From positions 124,001-188,000 of the forward strand of contig JANAVG010000007.1 in the NCBI GenBank assembly GCA_024213275.1: 64,000 bases of DNA, written 5' to 3'. The notes below the pieces were generated by a model. It worked only from the letters and a program-made list of their open reading frames with translations. It ran no database searches and was not told the origin of the DNA. This document shows, one piece after another, positions 52,938-60,184 of the stretch (position 1 is its first letter; each line of letters begins with the position of its first letter). Made by a program: the position numbers and the translations under genes. The DNA is from Rossellomorea sp. BNER. GTDB taxonomy: Bacteria; Bacillota; Bacilli; Bacillales; Bacillaceae_B.

Positions 52938-54239
52938 TTATAACTCAGTAACCTTAGATATTTCATGTAATTTTAAATTATCTACACTATTGACAATGGC
53001 ATTCTCTTTTTCGGACATAACATAATCAGGAATTTCAAATAAATTTCCCATGTCCTTAGTGAGAGCTTGGTGAGAAACAGAGATTTCTGGAATTTGATTA
53101 GATATTTCTTTATGTGCAGCTAAATGATAGCCCCATAACCCAAAGGAAGGGACGGTTACATTATAGGCAAGTGTGTGGAGTCCGACGGTTTCCATGGTTT
53201 TAGCGATACTCCAAAACGATTGTGGCGTATCCTCAGGTGAATTAGACTGGCAAACGATGACACCGTCTTTCGATAAAATGTTTGCTACCTGTTTAAATAC
53301 CTCTTTAGTATATAATGAACTTATAACGGGATTAACAGGATCTGGAAAATCAATGATGATCACATTGTATTTTTGCAAATCCTTTTCTAAATATTTTTTC
53401 GCATCCTCAGTATGAACATTTACCCTTTTGTCTAAAAATGATTGATTGTTTTGTTCTAATAGAGCGGGTTCGGATTTAGACATTTGTATCATCATTGGAT
53501 CAATATCAACAAGATCAACATGCTTTACATTTGGATATTTAAGGACTTCTCGTAATGCAAGACCATCCCCGCCACCTAAAATAAGAATCCGATCATGTGT
53601 AGCTGACAGCTCCATGACGGGGTAAACTAACGCTTCATGGTAATACTTCTCATCAAGTGAACAAAATTGTAACTCTTGGTCTAAATATAGACGAAGATCA
53701 TTAGCTTTCACTAATAGGATATCTTGAAATGGACTTGATGCATGATACAGTACATCGTGGTTTCCCGCTATGATTTCTCTTAACTGCTTCATGTCCCATT
53801 CGTTACCTCGATCGTCTTGTAATTGAAATAACTCACTTGATTCATCTGTTTTGTAATCCTTAAAGTTTAATTTCTTCATCAATGGCTTATGGATGGATTC
53901 TTCTCCTCTGAAGAGCTCATATATTTCAACATGCCCGGCTTTCAATTTGTGAAGAATCTTCTTTAATATAAGGTCAATATCCTGATCTCCACAAGTATAT
54001 AAATCTAATGCGGCGTATCCATGTTCTGGCCATGTATGAATAGAGAAATGGGATGTTGAGATTCCAATCACTCCTGTTACTCCTTGAGGTGAAAAAGAAT
54101 GAAAATGTTTCGATAGGATTTCCATTCCTAAAGACTCTATTGATTCTATTAATAACTTTTTTAATTGCTTTGCATCATTCAGAATAATAGACTGACACCC
54201 ATATGCATCAATGATGATATGGTGACCACTTGTTTCCAT
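52938..54239 (-). CDS. fused S-adenosylmethionine decarboxylase - aminopropyltransferase (SpeD-SpeE)
   Basis: 433 residues. Residues 1-120 form the prokaryotic AdoMet decarboxylase: Ser63 (pyruvoyl precursor), His68 and Cys83 (TCGD) sit at the same numbers as in the Thermotoga-type enzyme within TSHFSIHTWPEHGYAALDLYTCGD. Residues 145-433 form a spermidine-synthase-like domain with ILILGGGDGLALREVLKYP, HVDLVDIDPMMI and IIIDFPDPVNPV. The fusion would make decarboxylated AdoMet and hand it to the transferase to yield spermidine or a related polyamine. The residue before the pyruvoyl Ser is Thr instead of the usual Glu. AAGGAG precedes the ATG. Monocistronic, with its own terminator. Confidence 0.92.
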   Translation of the reverse strand: METSGHHIIIDAYGCQSIILNDAKQLKKLLIESIESLGMEILSKHFHSFSPQGVTGVIGISTSHFSIHTWPEHGYAALDLYTCGDQDIDLILKKILHKLKAGHVEIYELFRGEESIHKPLMKKLNFKDYKTDESSELFQLQDDRGNEWDMKQLREIIAGNHDVLYHASSPFQDILLVKANDLRLYLDQELQFCSLDEKYYHEALVYPVMELSATHDRILILGGGDGLALREVLKYPNVKHVDLVDIDPMMIQMSKSEPALLEQNNQSFLDKRVNVHTEDAKKYLEKDLQKYNVIIIDFPDPVNPVISSLYTKEVFKQVANILSKDGVIVCQSNSPEDTPQSFWSIAKTMETVGLHTLAYNVTVPSFGLWGYHLAAHKEISNQIPEISVSHQALTKDMGNLFEIPDYVMSEKENAIVNSVDNLKLHEISKVTEL

Positions 54240-54510
54240 ATAATATACTCCTTTTTAGTAGATTAGAAGTTTTTTTAAATGGATTAGTTCTTCTACATAG
54301 CTAAACTACATCCTATTAAAATTCTTCCTTTCAATTAATTGTTTCCTTTATCTACTATATGTTCAGGAGGTATAATAGATTGTGCTCATTTCTTAGTTTT
54401 AATTAATTTTGAAATGAACTCTATCAATTTAAAAATTATTTGATTGTAATGTGATCAATCCTATTGGGAAGATGAACCCCCACATAATAAGCTACTGTTG
54501 TGTCCCATAA

Positions 54511-54640
54511 GAAAAGGGGCTGGGTCCAAAAATGGGCCAGAAACCACTATGATTGTTCATATATAGAAGATGTCTTGAGGTTTGCTTCTATATATTGAAG
54601 TTGTGGTTCATGACACCTGGATTTTTGGACAGCCCCCTTT
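54511..54640. repeat. palindromic intergenic repeat, family 1, copy 4
   Basis: GAAAAGGGGCTGGGTCCAAAAA / TTTTTGGACAGCCCCCTTT ends and inner AAACCACTATGATTG...GTTGTGGTTCATGACACC. It is preceded by TGTCCCATAA, as at the remnant at 8766. Confidence 0.8.
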
Positions 54641-54645
54641 AAAAT

Positions 54646-54752
54646 AGGCTGTTTTCGTAAACTCTTTTGCTATTTTTCAAAAACAGTTGTGGTTGATGGT
54701 TTGCTTTCACAAAATCCATTTATAAACAACAATCTTTTAGAAAAGAGCCTTA
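54646..54752. repeat. family 2-like repeat, shortened
   Basis: AGGCTGTTTTCGTAAACTCTTTTGCT at the left and AACAATCTTTTAGAAAAGAGCCTT at the right reproduce the family 2 ends, but the middle is different and shorter (about 107 bp). It lies immediately beside the family 1 copy and only a few bases from the operon end. Confidence 0.6.
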
Positions 54753-54759
54753 AAATAAA

Positions 54760-56268
54760 TCAGCTATCTAGTTTCATCGTCTTTAGCTTATTATTTCTAA
54801 TAGATAAATCACCTGTAATCCCATGGTGCTGCTCCAAATGTGCTTTCAATACTACTTTTCGAGAATCGATCATCCTACTGACTTCTTCAGGATTTGGTCC
54901 TCCTCGTATAGATCTTCTTTTCACAAACATCTCAGGGCAAATAATGTCCTGCCATTGTTCCTCTGTTAGATGAGCAGCACTTGATCCTGCTTGCTTTGCG
55001 ATAATATGGTTTAGATCATCTATTTTCCAATGGCTAAGAATTTTTTCCTCTGCCATTGTTTGTTTTGCAACTAGGCTCGCGATTTTATGTGCCGTACGAA
55101 ACGGAACTTGATGGTGACGGGCTAGTTCGTCTGCTAACTCCGTAATTGTGATACATGATTCATAGGCTCTATTTTTGGCTTTATCCTTGTCAATCGTCAT
55201 GGTTGTTATGACTGCACGCATTAATTTAAACACACGAGAAGATTTTTCAAAGCCTCGATAAAGATGAGGCTGAAGATCGTCTTCTGTATCAACGATGTCT
55301 CCATATGGAGTGTTGTGAATCATTTGTACGGCGCTTAACGCTTCTCCAACGGCACTACTGGCCAGCGAGCGTGAATGCTCGATGGATACGGGATTTCTCT
55401 TTTGTGGCATAATGCTGCTTATTTGAACGTATGGATCTGCTACTTGTAAAATTCCAAATTCAGCGGTGGCAAACTTAAGAAAGTCTTGAATCCACCTACC
55501 CGTATTAATCATAGATGTTAAAATCACAGTGGCTGAATCCAGTAAATAATCCCCACCCCCGATTGCATCGTAGGAGTTCTCTATTAAACCATCAAACCCA
55601 AGCAATTCACTTACTCTTTCTCGATTAATCGGAAATCCCGTCGTCGTAATGGCTGCTGCCCCCATCGGTGAGCGGTTAACGGTTTCGAAGGCACTCCAGA
55701 ACCTTTTTATATCACGTTCTACTACATCATAGATTGCAGTTAAGTAGTGTCCTAGAGTCGTTGGTTGGGCTGGTTGTGTGTGTGTATGGGCTGTTAATAT
55801 TGTTTCCAGATGATCTTCAGCTTGTTCTAATAGAGCATTTCCTAGTAAGGTCATATGATGTATATTATCCAGAAGAAGATCCCTCAGAACGAGCCTATAC
55901 ATGGCTTCGCCCATATCATTTCGACTTCTTGCGATATGCATTTTACCCGCTAGATCAAATCCAATTTCTTCACCAATTTTGAACTCCATCATGAAAAATA
56001 AGTCTTCAAACTGTGGTGAATATTCAATGGTTTTATGATCTATTTCTGCCACCTTATTTACTCCAGTTAAAATGGTATTAGCCTCTTGTTTCGTCAGTAT
56101 CTGCTGTTCAGCAAGCATGATAACATGTGCTCTATGGATTCGAAACATAACGTCAAAAAGATGGTCTCTTTGATCGTTAAACAATGGTTTAAGTAATGTA
56201 TCGACATAAGTCTTTCCAGGGAATGAGGTTCCTTCCTCGTTTATGAACTGCTTCTTTGATTTCATCAT
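54760..56268 (-). CDS. argininosuccinate-lyase-superfamily C-N lyase (not housekeeping argH)
   Basis: 502 residues of the fumarase/aspartase fold. The signature SSIMPQKRNPVSIEH (catalytic Ser loop) is intact, as are HIARSRNDM and AHTHTQPAQPTTLGHY. It lacks the N-terminal LWGGRF of true ArgH, starts with an extra MKSKKQFINEEGTSFPGKTYV, has no argG nearby, and is longer than the usual 460. The superfamily also contains fumarate-releasing lyases acting on aspergillomarasmine or EDDS-type N-succinyl compounds. It is the last gene of an ABC import operon, 12 nt after the permease, so it may open the imported substrate. GGAGG precedes the tandem ATG. Confidence 0.85.
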   Translation of the reverse strand: MMKSKKQFINEEGTSFPGKTYVDTLLKPLFNDQRDHLFDVMFRIHRAHVIMLAEQQILTKQEANTILTGVNKVAEIDHKTIEYSPQFEDLFFMMEFKIGEEIGFDLAGKMHIARSRNDMGEAMYRLVLRDLLLDNIHHMTLLGNALLEQAEDHLETILTAHTHTQPAQPTTLGHYLTAIYDVVERDIKRFWSAFETVNRSPMGAAAITTTGFPINRERVSELLGFDGLIENSYDAIGGGDYLLDSATVILTSMINTGRWIQDFLKFATAEFGILQVADPYVQISSIMPQKRNPVSIEHSRSLASSAVGEALSAVQMIHNTPYGDIVDTEDDLQPHLYRGFEKSSRVFKLMRAVITTMTIDKDKAKNRAYESCITITELADELARHHQVPFRTAHKIASLVAKQTMAEEKILSHWKIDDLNHIIAKQAGSSAAHLTEEQWQDIICPEMFVKRRSIRGGPNPEEVSRMIDSRKVVLKAHLEQHHGITGDLSIRNNKLKTMKLDS

Positions 56269-56280
56269 TTATCCTCCTCT

Positions 56281-57966
56281 CTATAAGGATCGTTCAGTTT
56301 TGACACCGAGAAATTTGTTTGAAATAAATAGTACGATGGCAATCAGCCCAATTTGAATCATTCCATAAGCAGCTGCCTGACCAAGATTAAACATGCGGAG
56401 TTGATTCATAATTTCAATCGAAATTGGACGATTTTCTAGTGTATAAAGTAAAACCGACGTCGGAAACTCCCCAACCGCTTGAACGAAGGCTAATAGAGTT
56501 CCTGCTAATAATCCAGGCATGATCGCAGGAAGAATCACTCTTCGGAACGTATAAAACCATCTTGCCCCAAGATTTCTAGCCGCTTCCTCTACAGAGTCAT
56601 CCAATTGCTCCAGGGATGCGTTTGTTGAACGAACAACAAGTGGAATATGTCTTACAAAATAGGCAAGGGGGAGAATCCAGAAAGAACCGACTAATATTTT
56701 TCCAAACGTAAAGGGTGTAGGCTCGTTAAAGGCAAAAATCAAATTCATTCCAACGACTGTAGCTGGCAATGCCCATGGAATCATGACGATAATATCCAGA
56801 AAATTTTTACCGACAAATTTTCTCTTCACAAGCACATAGGAAGCAAACATTCCAAACACAAAGTTTCCTAATGTCGCTAACGTAGCAAGAATCAAACTAT
56901 TACGAACGGGATCCCAAATAAATGGGTCATTAAACAGTAATAAATAGTTTTCAAGATTAAAAACGGACGGATAGGTTTGCCAGGTCCACGTTCCATCTGG
57001 TACAAGTGATAATATTAAGATGGTAAAATGCGGTAAGAGCAAAATCACAACACCGAACATTCCCACCGCTACCATTATCCATTTAAGTAGCGGGTTCCTT
57101 ACTTCACTGCGATGAGCACCAATTCCTTTCGATGCCATCCGATAATCCTTACGATTTTGAAACCACCTCATAAACAAAAGGAAAGAAATTGACACAACCG
57201 ATAAAATGACAGACTGAGTTGCTGCCATAGGCAGATCCCCATTGATTTTAGAAAAATAAATTTGAAGACTTAAGACACGATATCCACCTGCAAGTAGAAA
57301 TGGTGCACTGAAGGAAGCCATTGAAACCATAAATACTAAAAGCGATGCTGCGACGAGAGCTGGTGTTAATAATGGAAAAGTGACTTTCCAAAATACCGTC
57401 CAGCGGCTAGCACCAAGGTTATAAGCAGCTTCTTCAAGAGATGGGTCAATGCTATTGATTGTAGACGAGACCGTCATATAAAAATATACGTACATGGTAT
57501 AGGCATGAACAAGGAGAATACCTGACACTCCTCCGATTTTAAAAGGAACTTCATTCAATCCAAATAAATCCTTCAATATGTTGGGAACGAGACCTGTTTC
57601 TCCATATAGAAACATAAAAGCCATGACCCCAACAAGGGATGGGAGGACAATCGGCATGATCGCCACACTGGAAAAGAAGCTTCGACCTGGAAAATCATAT
57701 TTATTAAAGATGAAAGCAAGTGGAACCCCGATTAACGCACTAAAAATAACAGTTAGAACAGATATATATACGGAATTCCATAGTGCCTCAAGATTCGATC
57801 TTGCCTCAGGACTAAAGAATTCATAATAGTTTCCAAAAGTAAAATTGCCTTCTGTGTAAAAGCTTTCACTTAAGGTTCTTAAACTTGGATATAGAACATA
57901 GGCAATCAGAACGAGACATATGGGAATCAAAATATAGATTGTTTTTCTTATTTCTGGATTCTTCAT
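56281..57966 (-). CDS. ABC transporter permease, two fused halves (ferric/putrescine/thiamine type)
   Basis: 561 residues. Two binding-protein-dependent transport modules are fused, each with about six helices and the EAA loop: SLEEAAYNLGASRWTVFWKVTFPLLTPALVA in the first half and SVEEAARNLGARWFYTFRRVILPAIMPGLL in the second. This double-length architecture belongs to the AfuB/FbpB/ThiP family of the iron, thiamine and phosphonate importers. The start is ATG at 57966, one base after the ATPase stop, with GGGAG upstream; the longer frame to 58047 lies within the ATPase gene. It is inner membrane; the partner ATPase and binding protein are in the same operon. Confidence 0.92.
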   Translation of the reverse strand: MKNPEIRKTIYILIPICLVLIAYVLYPSLRTLSESFYTEGNFTFGNYYEFFSPEARSNLEALWNSVYISVLTVIFSALIGVPLAFIFNKYDFPGRSFFSSVAIMPIVLPSLVGVMAFMFLYGETGLVPNILKDLFGLNEVPFKIGGVSGILLVHAYTMYVYFYMTVSSTINSIDPSLEEAAYNLGASRWTVFWKVTFPLLTPALVAASLLVFMVSMASFSAPFLLAGGYRVLSLQIYFSKINGDLPMAATQSVILSVVSISFLLFMRWFQNRKDYRMASKGIGAHRSEVRNPLLKWIMVAVGMFGVVILLLPHFTILILSLVPDGTWTWQTYPSVFNLENYLLLFNDPFIWDPVRNSLILATLATLGNFVFGMFASYVLVKRKFVGKNFLDIIVMIPWALPATVVGMNLIFAFNEPTPFTFGKILVGSFWILPLAYFVRHIPLVVRSTNASLEQLDDSVEEAARNLGARWFYTFRRVILPAIMPGLLAGTLLAFVQAVGEFPTSVLLYTLENRPISIEIMNQLRMFNLGQAAAYGMIQIGLIAIVLFISNKFLGVKTERSL

Positions 57967-57967
57967 C

Positions 57968-59077
57968 CTAATCCACTCCCAAAATACTCGGTACGATGCG
58001 GAGCTGCTCCTCAGGCAGGCGCATCCAAATCGTTGTTCCGTTTTCAATCCACCCGAGTTCCCCTTTGTTTAGTGCCATGGCTTTGATCATCACGTCTTCG
58101 TTGACACGAATGTGTAAATTTACTGAGGTTCCGGTAAATTGCGCTAACCTAACAGTCCCTTTTAAGACGTTTTCACCTTGGAGTTCGGTTAAGCTAAGCT
58201 CTACCCCTTCAGGTCTAATTAAAAGCTTTAATGGTGAACCAGATGTTAGAACCGTTTCTTCAATTCTTTCCTGTTGAAGACGAACAGTTGTATCGGGGAT
58301 ATCAGAAAGTGTAACAGTAAAGATTTCATGCCCTTTACTGTTCGTCAATTCACAGTTCAATAGATTAATTTCACCTATGAAACTGGCAACAAAATCATTT
58401 ACAGGTTCATTGTATATTTCCTTTGGGCTACCGATCTGATGACAAACCCCGAAATTAAATACAGCGATGCGGTCGCTCATTGTTAGCGCCTCAACTTGGT
58501 CATGGGTAACATAAATCGTAGTGATTCCATAATCTCTTTGCAGCCTTAAAATCTCTGCTCTCATTTCATCTCTTAATCTTGCATCTAGATTAGAAAGCGG
58601 CTCATCCAACAAGAGAATATCAGGCTCAATCACAAGTGCTCGAGCTAATGCCACCCTTTGCTGTTGCCCACCGCTTAATTGGCTGACCTGTCTTTTCGAG
58701 TATTGGTCTAAACGAACTTTTTTTAATACATCTTGCACTCTTTTTTGTGTTTCTTGTTTTGTCAATTTCCGGACCTTTAAACCAAAAGCCACGTTTTCAT
58801 AAACGGTCATATGAGGAAAGAGGGCATAATTTTGGAACACCATGCCCGTATTGCGTTTCTCTGGAGATACTTTTGTCATGTCTTTCTCACCAAACTTCAC
58901 TGTTCCTTCTGTAGGGTAGTAAAATCCAGCAATCATCCTTAGTGTCGTCGTCTTGCCGCAGCCACTAGGGCCAAGGAAGGTGAAAAATTCGCCTTCCTTG
59001 ATAGAAAGATCCAGCTTATCAACGGCCACTACTTCACCAAACGATTTCTTAATGCCTTCTAATTCAACAGATGCCAT
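57968..59077 (-). CDS. ABC importer ATP-binding protein (PotA/FbpC-like)
   Basis: 369 residues: Walker A FLGPSGCGKTTTLRMIAG, Q-loop MVFQNYALFPHM, signature VSQLSGGQQQRVALARALV, Walker B DILLLDEPLSNLDARLR, H-loop IYVTHDQVEAL, and a C-terminal TOBE/OB domain (LLIRPEGVELSLTELQGEN...). The length and TOBE domain fit the polyamine/ferric/spermidine importer family. AAGGAG is well placed. It is separated from the binding-protein gene by 6 nt and abuts the permease, so coupled translation is likely. Confidence 0.94.
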   Translation of the reverse strand: MASVELEGIKKSFGEVVAVDKLDLSIKEGEFFTFLGPSGCGKTTTLRMIAGFYYPTEGTVKFGEKDMTKVSPEKRNTGMVFQNYALFPHMTVYENVAFGLKVRKLTKQETQKRVQDVLKKVRLDQYSKRQVSQLSGGQQQRVALARALVIEPDILLLDEPLSNLDARLRDEMRAEILRLQRDYGITTIYVTHDQVEALTMSDRIAVFNFGVCHQIGSPKEIYNEPVNDFVASFIGEINLLNCELTNSKGHEIFTVTLSDIPDTTVRLQQERIEETVLTSGSPLKLLIRPEGVELSLTELQGENVLKGTVRLAQFTGTSVNLHIRVNEDVMIKAMALNKGELGWIENGTTIWMRLPEEQLRIVPSILGVD

Positions 59078-59083
59078 CGTAAA

Positions 59084-60157
59084 TTACTCCTTGACTTCTT
59101 TTGATTTGTTCTTAATATTTTCGTCCCAATATTTCATCCATTCCTCTTCGTTTTCTTGGAACACTTTCCAATCAACATCCATTTCTTTGATTTCCGTTTC
59201 AGCAATCCATTCTGGCAAATCCTCGACATCTGTTCGTGTTGGAATTCGGTAATGCTCTTCAGCTAAGATCTTGGCGGCTTCTTTACTGTTAACAAATTCG
59301 TAGAACGCCTCAGCGGCTTTTGGATGTGGAGCGTCTTTAACTAGCGCAATTCCTTCTGTTAATACTGGTGTGCCACTCTCTGGAATAATAAAATCGAACG
59401 GATAACCCTTTTCTTCCTTTAGCATGACTGTGTCTGGCATATTCCAAACTGAAATCGACCCTTCTCCTTTCGCTACCTTGTTATACATCATTTCAGGGTT
59501 TGCGCTGTATTCTTTTGTATTTTGGTCAAGCTGTTTTAACCACTCATATCCTTTAGCAGGGTCGTTCGGATCTTCACGATAAATCATCGCGGAATAGATT
59601 GTTCTCATTGTCCCTGACGCTAGAGGATAGCGGATGATGATTTCATCTTTCCATTTTTCATCAAGAAGATCATCCCAATCCTTTGGGGCTTCCTCTTTAG
59701 AAACTTCCTTTGTATTGTATAAAATAACCTCTGGTGTCTGGCTTGTTCCGGTCCACATCCAATCTTCATCATGATGGGACTCATTGAGTGATTCTGCATA
59801 AGAAGGTTTATACTCTGCTAATAATCCTTCGTCCTTTGCCTGATCAAACATCACAGATGGGGCACCCCACCAGATATCTGCTTGAGCATTCTTTGATTCT
59901 GATCGGACACGGTCAAGTACTTCCTGTGATCCCATATCCAGCCATTGAACATCCACATTGCTATGCTCTTTTTCAAACATTTTCTCAAACTGACTTAAAA
60001 TATCTTTGCCATGTGGGGAATAAATGACTACTTTTTCCTCTAATTTCTCTCCAGCTTTCTCTTTCTCATCAGTATTGTTGTTACTACTAGAGCTGTCCGC
60101 CATACACCCTCCTAGAAACAGCGTAGCACCCAATCCAATAGTCAATAATTTTTTCAA
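59084..60157 (-). CDS. extracellular solute-binding lipoprotein (SBP type 6/8)
   Basis: 357 residues starting with a lipoprotein signal (LLTIGLGATLFLGGC; lipobox LGGC, lipid-modified Cys18) and a Ser/Asn-rich linker. The mature part KVVIYSPHGKDILSQFEKMFEKEHSNVDVQWLDMGSQEVLDRVRSESKNAQADIWWGAPSVMFDQAKDEGLL is the Fe3+/thiamine/2-aminoethylphosphonate group of binding proteins. The Tyr ligands of ferric-binding proteins (paired C-terminal Tyr) are not clearly present, so an organic ligand is more likely. It delivers the substrate to the adjacent permease. TTG start at 60157 with GGGGGAAG. Confidence 0.88.
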   Translation of the reverse strand: MKKLLTIGLGATLFLGGCMADSSSSNNNTDEKEKAGEKLEEKVVIYSPHGKDILSQFEKMFEKEHSNVDVQWLDMGSQEVLDRVRSESKNAQADIWWGAPSVMFDQAKDEGLLAEYKPSYAESLNESHHDEDWMWTGTSQTPEVILYNTKEVSKEEAPKDWDDLLDEKWKDEIIIRYPLASGTMRTIYSAMIYREDPNDPAKGYEWLKQLDQNTKEYSANPEMMYNKVAKGEGSISVWNMPDTVMLKEEKGYPFDFIIPESGTPVLTEGIALVKDAPHPKAAEAFYEFVNSKEAAKILAEEHYRIPTRTDVEDLPEWIAETEIKEMDVDWKVFQENEEEWMKYWDENIKNKSKEVKE

Positions 60158-60184
60158 AACGACTTCCCCCTTTGTTTTGTAGGA

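Noticed and set aside
54760..56268. Housekeeping argH
   Set aside because: No LWGGRF start, longer than usual, no argG beside it and last in an ABC import operon. The family call is kept but not the pathway.
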